A stretch of DNA of 43,398 bases, from assembly GCA_009781625.1 (NCBI GenBank), contig WQVI01000004.1, positions 1 to 43,398 of the forward strand. The letters are read 5' to 3'. Positions 31,356 to 40,243 of this stretch are shown here, in pieces. A program made the translations under genes and the position numbers. The stretch's first letter is position 1. Each line of letters starts with the position of its first letter. Under the pieces are notes generated by a model, which was given only the letters and a program-made list of their open reading frames with translations, did no database searches and had not been told where the DNA came from. This DNA is from Defluviitaleaceae bacterium. GTDB lineage: Bacteria; Bacillota; Clostridia; Lachnospirales; WRAX01.

Positions 31356-32415
31356 AAAATCAAGGGTTGTACGCGTCGGCGGTGTGGCTATCGGCGGCGA
31401 CCACCCCATCACCATACAGTCCATGACGACAACACAAACGGCTGATGTGGCCGCTACTTTGGCGCAAGTTCGCGCGTTGACGGACGCGGGTTGTGAGATT
31501 GTGCGGCTGGCTGTTAACAACGCAGCGGCTGCGGCTGGCTTCGCTGAAATCAAGCGCCGCGTGACCAATGTTCCCCTTGTGGCCGATATTCATTTTGACT
31601 ACCGGCTGGCTATTTCCGCTATTGAGGCGGGCGCTGACAAAATTCGCATAAATCCTGGGAATATTGGGGATGTGGCCCGCGTGGCGGCTGTGGTTGATGC
31701 GGCTAAATCGCGACGCATCCCTATCAGGGTTGGCGTAAATTCGGGCTCGCTGGAACTTGATTTGGTGGACAAGTATAACGGCGTGACGGCGGAAGGGTTG
31801 GCAGAATCAGCTTTGCGCAATGTGCAGATGCTGGAAGACTTGGACTTTGGCGACATTGTAGTATCCATTAAGGCTGCCAATATCCCAATGACACTGAGAG
31901 CGCATGAAATTTTAGCACCACAAGTTGATTACCCACTGCATATAGGCATAACCGAGGCTGGGACGTTGTACAGCGGTACGATAAAGTCCACGGCTGGGCT
32001 TGCGGCCATGCTGACACGGGGTTTTGGTGATACTGTGCGTATCTCGCTTACGGCTGACCCAGTTGAAGAGGTGGCGGCTGCCAAAGAGATGCTGAAAGCC
32101 TTGCGTTTGAGGCAATTTGGGCCCGAAATTATCTCCTGCCCCACATGCGGGCGCACTGAAATGGACTTAATTTCGCTGGTAGATAAGGTTACTCGCAGTA
32201 TTGAGCATATCACGACGCCTATGACAGTTGCTATCATGGGATGTGCTGTGAATGGGCCCGGAGAGGCGAAAGAATGCGATATCGGGCTGGCTTGCAGCAA
32301 GGATAGTGCGCTGTTGTTTTGCAAAGGAGAAATTATACGCAAAGTATCGACAAATGAGATGGTGGCTATTTTTGTCGAAGAAATTGAAAAATTAGCAAAG
32401 GAAATGACGAAATGA
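31330..32415 (+). CDS. ispG: 4-hydroxy-3-methylbut-2-enyl diphosphate synthase (GcpE)
   Basis: A 361-residue enzyme of the non-mevalonate isoprenoid pathway: it converts MEcPP to HMBPP with a [4Fe-4S] cluster. N-terminal TIM-barrel segment GGDHPITIQSMTTT and DIHFDYRLA. Cluster Cys in ISCPTCGRT and the conserved MGCAVNGPGEAKE. The N-terminus is shorter than in E. coli, as in most Bacillota. The ATG at 31330 overlaps DUF2161 by 26 bases; AAAGG is too close to it, so the exact start is not certain. The gene order ispG-polC is common in Bacillota. Confidence 0.95.
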   Translation: MLRKLYNRRKSRVVRVGGVAIGGDHPITIQSMTTTQTADVAATLAQVRALTDAGCEIVRLAVNNAAAAAGFAEIKRRVTNVPLVADIHFDYRLAISAIEAGADKIRINPGNIGDVARVAAVVDAAKSRRIPIRVGVNSGSLELDLVDKYNGVTAEGLAESALRNVQMLEDLDFGDIVVSIKAANIPMTLRAHEILAPQVDYPLHIGITEAGTLYSGTIKSTAGLAAMLTRGFGDTVRISLTADPVEEVAAAKEMLKALRLRQFGPEIISCPTCGRTEMDLISLVDKVTRSIEHITTPMTVAIMGCAVNGPGEAKECDIGLACSKDSALLFCKGEIIRKVSTNEMVAIFVEEIEKLAKEMTK

Positions 32416-35400
32416 AGATAGAAGAGCGGACTATAAGTGAGGTTTTTAAGGACTTGGGGCTGCCTAAGTCTATTTCAGGTGCGCTGAGCGCGGCAACGGT
32501 TAATAGTGTGAAATTTATAAGCAACGAGAAGCGGCTTGAAGTGCGCATTATGCCTGATGAAATTGTTAATGCATCTCAAGTTTCGGCCCTGGAAGCGGAG
32601 TTAGTGGCAAGACTAGACATGGTAGAAAATATTGATATTATTGACATATATAGGTCAGAGAATCCCCATGGTCTCCTAGCTGATTTTTGGCCAAATTTGC
32701 TGTATAGACTGCATAAAATCAGCACTTTTGTGGGTGAGATTATGCCTTGTGCAACGTGGCGAGTAGAGAGTGATACTTTGTGTATTGATATGCCCAGCGA
32801 TATGGGCGGCGTTTTAAAGAAATTGGGTACAGCCAAGGAAATAGAAAACATACTACACGAATCATTGAATATAGACCTCAAAGTTGAATTTGGTTGCAGC
32901 GGCAATGGTAAGAAGCGTCAAAATACAGCATCTGCCGTCCTTGCAACACCTACGCCAACGCCTGTCGCCAAAAAAAGTGCGCCAAAAAAGGTCGAGAAAA
33001 AGTCACAGAAAGTATTTGGCGATGCGCGCCCATTGGATGAAAATTTTTACGAAGAAGAAAGCGTGGTTGTTGCCGGCCGCATTTTCCGCATAGAAAGCCG
33101 CGAAATTAAGAATAACAAGCTTTTGTACACCTTCGACATTGCTGATGGAAATTCGTCCATCACGGTGAAATACTTTCTGGCTAAGGAAAGGAAGGCTGAT
33201 TTTGCAGACTTGCTGACAAAAGGCGCCGCCGTAAAAGTGTCTGGCAATGTGCAATTTGATACATATAGTAAAGAATTGAATATTTTGGCAAATAGATTGG
33301 GCACCGCGGAGATTGCTGAGGCTCAAAGAACGGACAATGCCGCCGAAAAGCGAGTAGAGCTGCATCTGCATACCAATATGTCCCAGCTGGACGGCATTAC
33401 ACCCGCGGCCGATTTTATCGCCCGGGCAGCGGCCTGGGGGCATAGCGCCGTCACGATAACTGACCATGGTGTGGTGCAGGCCTTTCCGGAAGCCATGGCA
33501 GCAGCAAAAAAGGCGGGCATTAAGGTGATTTACGGTGTTGAAGCCTATCTGGTCGACGATTTAGCCGTGTCCATCGTCACCCGTGCCGGCGATACGCAAC
33601 TGGCAGATGATTTTGTAGTTTTCGACGTTGAAACTACGGGTTTTAATCGCGAAAGCTGCAAAATTATTGAAATTGGCGCAGTGCGCGTGCAAAATGGCGA
33701 AATTACGGGACGCTTTAACCATTTCATTGACCCTAAGGAGAAGTTGCCCGAAAAGATTATTGACCTGACACATATAACAGATGACATGCTGGCGGGCCAG
33801 CCTACCATTGATGCAGTTTTGCCTGAATTTCTGGACTTCATCGGCAATGCAACCCTAGTGGCGCATAATGCTGATTTTGATATGGGTTTCTTGGAATATC
33901 ACGCAAGCACGCTGGGTCATAATGTGAAAAACCCATATTTATGCACCTTACAGCTATCACGCGCGCTGTTTCCTACGCTTTCCCGCTTCAACCTAGCCGC
34001 CATGGCCAGGCATCACGGCGTTTCGCTGGAAAACCACCATCGCGCCTGTGATGATGCTGCCGCGTTAGCTCAGATTTTTTTACAGCAAATGGAAATTTTG
34101 CAGTCACAGCAAATTGTGACGTTAAATCATATAAATTTACGCTTCTCCAAGAAGATTGATATCAAGCGGCTGCGGCCTCATCATGCTGTTATCCTAGTAA
34201 AAAATACTGTGGGTTTGCGCAATTTGTACGAGCTTGTGTCAAAGTCCCATCTGGATTATTTTTACAAACAACCCAGAATCCCGAAAAGCGAGTATTTACG
34301 GCTTAAAGAGGGCCTTATAATTGGCACTGCCTGCGAGGCAGGCGAATTTTACACCGCTGTGCGCGAAAGCAAGCCTGTGGAGCATATCGAGGCCCTGGCC
34401 GAATTTTACGACTATTTTGAGATAAGTCCCGTTTCAAATAACCTGCATCTTGTGCGCAAAGGCGATGTGGACAGTGTTGAGGCGCTGCAAGAAATAAACA
34501 GGAAAATTATAGAATTAGGTGAGAGATTTGGCAAGCCTGTGATTGCCGCAGGCGACACACACCTTTTGGACCCCGGGCAGGAGATTTTCCGCAGCATCAT
34601 CATGGCTGGCAACGGTTTTAAAGATGTGGACAACCAGCCGCCACTGCATTTTATGACCACAGACGAAATGCTTGCAGAATTTGCTTATCTGGGCGAGGCC
34701 AAGGCGCACGAAATTGTTGTGCGCAACACAAATGCGATAGCTGACATGATTGAGGACATCTTGCCCATACCTCAGGGCAGTTTTCCGCCTATTGTGGAAG
34801 GCAGCGAGGAGATGCTGGCAGAAATTGTAACGAAGCGTGCTACAGAAATTTATGGAAACCCATTGCCTGAAATAGTGCAAGCCCGTATGGATCGCGAGCT
34901 TTCCGCCATCATAGGCAATGGCTTTGCCACTTTTTATGTCATTGCCCGCAAGCTGGTTGTAAATTCCATGGAAAATGGCTATTTGGTGGGGTCTCGCGGC
35001 TCTATCGGGTCCAGTTTTGTGGCTACCATGGCCGAAATTACGGAAGTTAACCCCCTTTCTCCGCATTATTACTGCCCACAGTGTCAGTTTACAGATTTTG
35101 ATTCTGAAACTGTACGTAGTTTTGCCGGGGCCTCGGGTTGCGATATGCCTGATAAGCAATGCCCAAATTGCAACACGTCCTTGAAGAAAGACGGCCATTC
35201 CATCGCATTTGAGACATTTTTGGGCTTTAATGGCGACAAAGAGCCTGACATTGACCTTAATTTTTCTGGCGAATATCAAGGCGAGGCACATAAATATGCC
35301 GAGGAATTGTTTGGCACAGGCTATATTTTTAAAGCGGGTACCATCGGCACTATCGCTGAGCGTACGGCCTTTGGCTATGTTAAGAAATATATGGAAGAGC

Positions 35401-36665
35401 GCGGGCGCATGGAATGCAACGCCGAGATAAACCGCCTTGTGTCGGGATGCACGGGCATCAAGCGCACGACGGGCCAGCATCCCGGCGGCCTTGTTGTCGT
35501 GCCCAGGGACAAAAGCATCTACGAATTTACGCCAGTGCAACATCCCGCCAATGATACTAGCAGCGGCGTCATCACCACGCATTTTGACTATCATTCCATC
35601 GAAGGCAGGCTGTTTAAGCTTGATATTCTGGGGCACGATGTGCCGACAATTATAAAAATGCTGCATGATATGACGGGCATTGACCCGCGCGACGTAGACA
35701 TTGCCGATGCCGACGTAGTTTCGCTGTTTTCAAGCCCCGCTAAACTGGGAGTTTCAGAAAAAGACATTGGTTGTAAGACTGGTTCTCTTGGATTGCCAGA
35801 ATTTGGCACACATTTCGTGCGCCAAATGCTGACGGACACGCGCCCCGCCTCTTTTTCTGAACTGGTGCGCATTTCCGGACTTTCCCACGGCACAAATGTG
35901 TGGACAAACAACGCCGCCGACCTTATCCGGCAAAAGGTAGCCACGCTAAAAGAGATTATCCCCACACGGGATGATATCATGACATATCTGATTATCAAAG
36001 GCGTTGATGAGCTTGCTGCCTTTAAAATTATGGAAAGTGTGCGTAAAGGTAGGGGCGTTACCGAGGATGAAGAGCGTCTTATGCGCGCGGCGGGCGTGCC
36101 TGCATGGTATATCGAATCCTGCCGAAAAATAGAATATCTTTTCCCCAAAGGCCATGCCGTGGCTTATGTTATGATGACCATGCGCATTGGGTATTTCAAA
36201 ATCCACCATCCCGAGGCCTTTTACGCCGCCACTTTTTCCGTGAAGAGCGATGATTTTGACTATGAAAAAATGTGCCTTGGGCCCGAAATTGCGAAGCAGG
36301 AGATGCGCCGCATAAATGCCATGGGCAATGATGCCAGCCAAAAAGACGATAAATCCATGGTGCTTTTAGAATTGGTTAACGAAATGTATGCCCGCGGTCT
36401 AAAATTCGCTAAGCTTGACCTTTATGCGGCTTCCGCTTCAAAGTTTATTATCACGGAAGACGGCCTGATGCCGCCACTGTGCGCCGTGGCGGGCCTTGGT
36501 GAAACCGTTGCTGACACCATTGTGGCGGCCCGCGAAGATGGCGAATTTTTCTCTGTTGAGGACTTGAAGGCGCGCACAAGGGTGAACAAAAATGTGGTGC
36601 AGTTGCTGAAGGACAATGGCGTGCTGGATGGCATACCGGAAACAGAGCAATTGACGCTATTTTAA
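32412..36665 (+). CDS. polC: DNA polymerase III, PolC-type alpha subunit
   Basis: A 1,417-residue Gram-positive replicative polymerase with built-in proofreading. An N-terminal region with the Pro/Thr/Lys-rich linker PTPTPVAKKSAPKK leads to an OB fold, the PHP domain (RVELHLHTNMSQLDG and TITDHG), and an inserted DEDDh exonuclease (FVVFDVETTGFNR, VAHNADFDMGF, HRACDDAAAL). The PHP domain then resumes, followed by the palm (EPDIDLNFSG), a zinc motif CPQCQF...CPNC and the C-terminal helix-hairpin-helix region. The ATG overlaps the ispG stop (ATGA). Length and domain order are normal. Confidence 0.98.
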   Translation: MKIEERTISEVFKDLGLPKSISGALSAATVNSVKFISNEKRLEVRIMPDEIVNASQVSALEAELVARLDMVENIDIIDIYRSENPHGLLADFWPNLLYRLHKISTFVGEIMPCATWRVESDTLCIDMPSDMGGVLKKLGTAKEIENILHESLNIDLKVEFGCSGNGKKRQNTASAVLATPTPTPVAKKSAPKKVEKKSQKVFGDARPLDENFYEEESVVVAGRIFRIESREIKNNKLLYTFDIADGNSSITVKYFLAKERKADFADLLTKGAAVKVSGNVQFDTYSKELNILANRLGTAEIAEAQRTDNAAEKRVELHLHTNMSQLDGITPAADFIARAAAWGHSAVTITDHGVVQAFPEAMAAAKKAGIKVIYGVEAYLVDDLAVSIVTRAGDTQLADDFVVFDVETTGFNRESCKIIEIGAVRVQNGEITGRFNHFIDPKEKLPEKIIDLTHITDDMLAGQPTIDAVLPEFLDFIGNATLVAHNADFDMGFLEYHASTLGHNVKNPYLCTLQLSRALFPTLSRFNLAAMARHHGVSLENHHRACDDAAALAQIFLQQMEILQSQQIVTLNHINLRFSKKIDIKRLRPHHAVILVKNTVGLRNLYELVSKSHLDYFYKQPRIPKSEYLRLKEGLIIGTACEAGEFYTAVRESKPVEHIEALAEFYDYFEISPVSNNLHLVRKGDVDSVEALQEINRKIIELGERFGKPVIAAGDTHLLDPGQEIFRSIIMAGNGFKDVDNQPPLHFMTTDEMLAEFAYLGEAKAHEIVVRNTNAIADMIEDILPIPQGSFPPIVEGSEEMLAEIVTKRATEIYGNPLPEIVQARMDRELSAIIGNGFATFYVIARKLVVNSMENGYLVGSRGSIGSSFVATMAEITEVNPLSPHYYCPQCQFTDFDSETVRSFAGASGCDMPDKQCPNCNTSLKKDGHSIAFETFLGFNGDKEPDIDLNFSGEYQGEAHKYAEELFGTGYIFKAGTIGTIAERTAFGYVKKYMEERGRMECNAEINRLVSGCTGIKRTTGQHPGGLVVVPRDKSIYEFTPVQHPANDTSSGVITTHFDYHSIEGRLFKLDILGHDVPTIIKMLHDMTGIDPRDVDIADADVVSLFSSPAKLGVSEKDIGCKTGSLGLPEFGTHFVRQMLTDTRPASFSELVRISGLSHGTNVWTNNAADLIRQKVATLKEIIPTRDDIMTYLIIKGVDELAAFKIMESVRKGRGVTEDEERLMRAAGVPAWYIESCRKIEYLFPKGHAVAYVMMTMRIGYFKIHHPEAFYAATFSVKSDDFDYEKMCLGPEIAKQEMRRINAMGNDASQKDDKSMVLLELVNEMYARGLKFAKLDLYAASASKFIITEDGLMPPLCAVAGLGETVADTIVAAREDGEFFSVEDLKARTRVNKNVVQLLKDNGVLDGIPETEQLTLF

Positions 36666-36677
36666 GGATGGTGGCAT

Positions 36678-37136
36678 ATGTTAGAAACAGGAGTAAAAGC
36701 GCCGGATTTGGCGCTTAAAGACGGCAACGGCATGGAAGTAAAATTGTCAGACTTTGCAGGGAAAAAAGTTGTACTGTATTTTTATCCAAAGGATAATACG
36801 CCTGGCTGTACGCGGCAAGCCTGTGCTTTTCGCGATAATTATGATGGGTTTGCGAAAAGGGGCGTAGCCGTGATAGGCATAAGCAAGGATGACGAGGCAT
36901 CGCATAACAAGTTTGTTCAAAAACATAACCTGCCCTTTGTGTTGCCGGAAGACCCACAACCGGAAGCCATCAAGGCATACGAGGTTTGGCAGGAAAAAAC
37001 AAATTTTGGCAAGACAAGCATGGGTATTGTCCGCACCACATATATCATTGATGAAAACGGCTTGATAGAAAAGGTTTTTAAACGCGCCAAGCCTGATACA
37101 AACGCTGATGAAATATTGAAATATCTGGATAAATAA
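36678..37136 (+). CDS. bcp: Thiol peroxidase of the Bcp/PrxQ family
   Basis: A 152-residue peroxiredoxin that reduces hydroperoxides, usually regenerated by thioredoxin. Peroxidatic Cys44 and resolving Cys49 are in TPGCTRQACAFRD, the PrxQ C-x4-C pattern. The conserved Thr and Arg (KTSMGIVRTTYIID) are present. AAGGATGG precedes the ATG; it begins 12 bases after polC, and a terminator follows, so it is probably the last gene of the operon. Confidence 0.95.
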   Translation: MLETGVKAPDLALKDGNGMEVKLSDFAGKKVVLYFYPKDNTPGCTRQACAFRDNYDGFAKRGVAVIGISKDDEASHNKFVQKHNLPFVLPEDPQPEAIKAYEVWQEKTNFGKTSMGIVRTTYIIDENGLIEKVFKRAKPDTNADEILKYLDK

Positions 37137-37140
37137 AGGC

Positions 37141-37174
37141 GCACCCTGCCTAAATAACTAGGCGGGGTGCTTTA
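37141..37174. terminator. Terminator after bcp
   Basis: GCACCCTGCCT (37141-37151) pairs with AGGCGGGGTGC (37160-37170), one G-U pair, then TTTAGGG. It lies between bcp and the convergent PPOX gene. Confidence 0.85.
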
Positions 37175-37177
37175 GGG

Positions 37178-37579
37178 TTATAGCTTATAGCTCTTCGGCC
37201 CTTCTGCAATACTAAAAGTTTCAATTTCTTTCACGTCAATATAGAAGATTTTGAAAATAGGATTATCTGGCGAGCCATAAATGTGCTTGATTAGCGGATT
37301 TTCATCCAAAGCGCGCAATTTCAGCGCCCCATCTTCGGTAAAAACCGCCTTTCCGTTTATAGACAACACAGGGTTGAAATCCGCAGTATATGTGCAAAAG
37401 GACACATGGGGATTTGCCGCCAATTGCTTGAAAACAGGCTTCTCGCTGTTTGTGCAAAAATATACTCTTTTGCCATCAGCAAATAAATATTGAAACACCC
37501 TTGTTTTCACACCTTGGCCGTCTTGCGTGGCCAGCACGCCATTAGGGTTTGCCTTGAGAATTGCCGCATAATCAATCAT
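37178..37579 (-). CDS. PPOX-like flavin-binding split-barrel protein
   Basis: A 133-residue pyridoxamine-5'-phosphate oxidase-like protein. Begins MIDYAAILKANPNGVLATQDG, with the TRVFQYLFADGKRVYFCTN strands (cited as VFQYLFADGK and YFCTN) and NPHVSFC. These split barrels usually bind FMN or F420; the small form is often a nitroreductase-like or stress protein. GGAGG lies 6-8 bases before the ATG. Divergent from an HxlR regulator, with a palindrome between the two. Confidence 0.92.
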   Translation of the reverse strand: MIDYAAILKANPNGVLATQDGQGVKTRVFQYLFADGKRVYFCTNSEKPVFKQLAANPHVSFCTYTADFNPVLSINGKAVFTEDGALKLRALDENPLIKHIYGSPDNPIFKIFYIDVKEIETFSIAEGPKSYKL

Positions 37580-37616
37580 TTAAAATTCCTCCTTTACATT
37601 TTAATGTCCTAATAAT

Positions 37617-37645
37617 ATAATAGGCAGGTAGGCGCAAAATGTAAA
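37617..37645 (-). promoter_or_regulatory. Sigma-A promoter of the PPOX gene
   Basis: Minus strand TTTACA (plus 37640-37645), 17 bases, TATTAT (plus 37617-37622). Confidence 0.78.
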
Positions 37646-37648
37646 GTA

Positions 37649-37664
37649 GGCACTTTAAAGTGCC
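37649..37664. promoter_or_regulatory. Perfect 16-bp palindrome, candidate HxlR operator
   Basis: GGCACTTTAAAGTGCC lies 4 bases upstream of the PPOX -35 box, between the PPOX gene and the divergent hxlR-type gene. This suggests that the regulator controls both. Confidence 0.6.
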
Positions 37665-37699
37665 GTAGTTACCTTATAGAAACTATTGGGGGATATATC

Positions 37700-38029
37700 A
37701 TGCAAAAACATCAAGAATTGCCGTCCTGTCCTATAGAAATAACTTTGACGCTGATGGGCGATAAATGGAAGATATTAATTATACGCGACTTGTTAATGGG
37801 AACCAAGCGTTTTGGCGAGTTGAAAAAGTCGTTAACCGGTATTTCACAAAAGGTATTGACACAACATCTTCGCGCCATGGAAGAAAGCGGGCTTGTTAAT
37901 CGTAAAGTTTATGCGGAAGTGCCACCAAAGGTAGAATATTCGCTTACAGAAATAGGGTGTAGCCTCAAAGCGATACATGATGTTATGTGGCAATGGGGCG
38001 AGGAATACAAAACCAAAATAACAAAATAA
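37700..38029 (+). CDS. HxlR-family transcriptional regulator
   Basis: A 109-residue winged-helix dimer. N-terminal CPIEITLTLMGDKWKILIIRDL (Cys10 is the family's redox-sensing position), recognition region RFGELKKSLTGISQKVLTQHL, and the wing with PPKVEYSLTEIG. HxlR members respond to formaldehyde, hypochlorite, quinones or disulfide stress through that Cys. GGGGGA lies 6 bases before the ATG. Likely controls the divergent PPOX gene. Confidence 0.93.
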   Translation: MQKHQELPSCPIEITLTLMGDKWKILIIRDLLMGTKRFGELKKSLTGISQKVLTQHLRAMEESGLVNRKVYAEVPPKVEYSLTEIGCSLKAIHDVMWQWGEEYKTKITK

Positions 38030-38049
38030 AAGCCGCCATTTGGCGGCTT
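38030..38049. terminator. Terminator after the hxlR-type gene
   Basis: A hairpin of AAGCCGCC with GGCGGCTT and a 4-base loop, shared by the convergent hxlR-type and mecA genes. Confidence 0.75.
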
Positions 38050-38058
38050 GGTTTGCAT

Positions 38059-38730
38059 TTAACCCAAAAGGGATGAAACCACATCTACTGCATTGCTTTC
38101 AACCACAACTTCGCCATGTTCCAGCAAAAACATCTTAGAAATTTCCAGATGAGAGAATCTGTTGCCGTACTCTTTTAAGATATTTTCTTGGCCGACGGTT
38201 ATTTTGGCGGTGTCATTTTCAATTATTAGATAGTACTTTCCTGCATGTTTAAATAGAGCGTTGCTGCCTATGTAAGTGCCGAAAATTCGCACACAGGCAC
38301 TTGTCACATGGTCTAGCGATGCAAATTCAAAGATAATTTGCTTTGGTGATGATTTTTTGATGCTGGCAGTGTTGCCGGGGGGTTGCATATTATCTTGCTT
38401 TTTCTTCTGCTTGGCCCGGGACATATTTTTATAATTGCCTAAAACAGGCGGATAGCCGAAACGATCTTCTAAATCTTCATGGCCGGCAACCTTTGTTACA
38501 ATTATCATGATGCTATCGCGGCTAACGGGTATGGCCTCGATGATAAGGGGCGTTTCGTGGGTTGTGTGAAAATCGCATTCCAAAGCGGCCCTTTCCATTA
38601 TTTCTCTGAAAAGTTCCTGGGTTTTTTCACTGCCGTAAGAAAGCTCGTTAAGGCGCATGTTACGCTCGTTAAGGTCGCTTTCTGTCAGCGTAAATTTTAT
38701 TTCATTGTTGCTTATTTTTTCTATTTTCAT
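38059..38730 (-). CDS. mecA: Adaptor protein MecA
   Basis: A 223-residue MecA that targets proteins such as ComK to ClpCP. The N-terminal MKIEKISNNEIKFTLTESDL and the LSYGSEKTQELFREIMERA segment are conserved; the C-terminal half resembles the ClpC-binding domain. A middle basic linker (KQKKKQDN) separates the two. The ATG at 38730 is chosen: AGAGGA lies 10 bases before it, the longer frame from 38754 has no ribosome binding site. Own promoter. Confidence 0.88.
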   Translation of the reverse strand: MKIEKISNNEIKFTLTESDLNERNMRLNELSYGSEKTQELFREIMERAALECDFHTTHETPLIIEAIPVSRDSIMIIVTKVAGHEDLEDRFGYPPVLGNYKNMSRAKQKKKQDNMQPPGNTASIKKSSPKQIIFEFASLDHVTSACVRIFGTYIGSNALFKHAGKYYLIIENDTAKITVGQENILKEYGNRFSHLEISKMFLLEHGEVVVESNAVDVVSSLLG

Positions 38731-38787
38731 AGCAATCAAATCCTCTTTAATCAATATCGTCCAGGATTGTTGTTGTCAATTAGGTAT

Positions 38788-38816
38788 AGTATAGCGTATT
38801 ATCGCGCATTTGTAAA
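38788..38816 (-). promoter_or_regulatory. Sigma-A promoter of mecA
   Basis: Minus strand TTTACA (plus 38811-38816), 17 bases, TATACT (plus 38788-38793). Confidence 0.82.
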
Positions 38817-38826
38817 TAGTATAATT

Positions 38827-40221
38827 TTAGAATTCAAAATATTCCTTGGCATTATAGTATGCAATGCCCTTTGCAATTTGTGACAGCTTTTCAAAATCGT
38901 TAGGAAATTCGCCATTTTGCACCCAATTTGCAATAAGATTTACCATTATACGGCGAAAATATTCGTGACGCGGGTAGGATAGGAAGCTGCGCGAATCGGT
39001 TAGCATACCGATAAAGCGCGCCAACATGCCGTTGTTGGCAAGGGCCGTCATTTGTTTTTCCATACCCGTTTTCGTATCGTTAACCCACCACGCGCTGCCG
39101 TATTGGATTTTGCCGCGGGCACCGCCGCCCTGGAAATTGCCTATCATGGTGGCGATGATGTCGTCGTGGGCAGGGTTAAGCGAATATAAAATTGACTTTG
39201 CAAGCTTGCCCTCCTGCGCCAGCGTGTCCAGCAGGCGTGCAAGGGGCTTTGCAAGCTGCCCATCACTAATAGAATCGTACCCTTTATCGGCACCCAGCAC
39301 ATCAAACATCAATGTGTTGTTGTTGCGCAGAGCGTTCATGTGATATTGCACAGCCCAGCCTTTGTCAGCGTACATCACGCCCAAATCTACCATCAGAGCC
39401 GTGCGATACTTGTCAATTTCTTCTTGGGTCAGGGGTTTGCCGCTGATGGCTTTGTTAAAGATAACGTCAATTTCAAAGGCGGAATATTCCTCAAAAACCA
39501 CATCATCCATGCCTATGTCAGACATGCGGCATCCCATTTCGTGGAAAAAGTCCACACGGTTTTGCATGGCGTCCATTAAGTCGCCATAATTTTCAATTTC
39601 CACGTCGGATATTGCGGAAAGTTTTTCAAGATATGGTACAAAATTAGGACTGTCTATGTTGTACAGGTGGCCGGGGCGCAGGGTTGGTAGCACTTTTGTG
39701 ACAAGGCCAGAGGCTTTTATGGCTGCGTGATGCTCTAGGGTATCGGCGGGGTCGTCGGTGGTGCCTATCATCTCCACTTTAAACTGCTCTAAAATGTTAT
39801 GCACACAAAAGTTCTCAGCCGCAATTTTCGCGTTGCAAATGTCCCACACTTCCTTTGCAGTTTTGACGGAAAGCAGGCCGTTATAGCCAAAATATCGTCT
39901 AAGCTCCAGATGGGTCCAGTGGTACAGCGGGTTTCCGATGCAATCCTCAATGGTTTCGGCCCATTTTTCAAATTTTTCCCAATCTGTAGCGTCACCTGTG
40001 ATAAAACGCTCTTCCACGCCATTTGCCCGCATCAGACGCCATTTATAATGGTCTCCGTAAAGCCAAATTTCGGTTATGTTTTCAAAACGCTTGTTTTCTG
40101 CAATTTCGCGGGGCTCTAGATGGCAGTGATAGTCTACAATGGGCAAGTCCTTTACCTCATTGTACAGCGCAACCGCAAGCTCGCTTTGTAATAAAAAATC
40201 GTCGCCCAAAAATTCCTTCAT
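38827..40221 (-). CDS. uxaC: Glucuronate/uronate isomerase
   Basis: A 464-residue uronate isomerase (UxaC) that converts D-glucuronate and D-galacturonate to the ketoses. Visible family features are FLGDDFLLQSELA, DLPIVDYHCHLEP (metal His-x-His), LYGDHYKWRLMRANG, NPLYHWTHLELRRYFG and AWWVNDTKTG. GGGGGA precedes the ATG. It starts 22 bases after mrdA ends and has no visible promoter, so may be read through from the mre operon. Other glucuronate genes (uxuA, uxuB, kdgK) are not in the window. Confidence 0.96.
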   Translation of the reverse strand: MKEFLGDDFLLQSELAVALYNEVKDLPIVDYHCHLEPREIAENKRFENITEIWLYGDHYKWRLMRANGVEERFITGDATDWEKFEKWAETIEDCIGNPLYHWTHLELRRYFGYNGLLSVKTAKEVWDICNAKIAAENFCVHNILEQFKVEMIGTTDDPADTLEHHAAIKASGLVTKVLPTLRPGHLYNIDSPNFVPYLEKLSAISDVEIENYGDLMDAMQNRVDFFHEMGCRMSDIGMDDVVFEEYSAFEIDVIFNKAISGKPLTQEEIDKYRTALMVDLGVMYADKGWAVQYHMNALRNNNTLMFDVLGADKGYDSISDGQLAKPLARLLDTLAQEGKLAKSILYSLNPAHDDIIATMIGNFQGGGARGKIQYGSAWWVNDTKTGMEKQMTALANNGMLARFIGMLTDSRSFLSYPRHEYFRRIMVNLIANWVQNGEFPNDFEKLSQIAKGIAYYNAKEYFEF

Positions 40222-40243
40222 GATATTTGTCCCCCTGTTTTAA

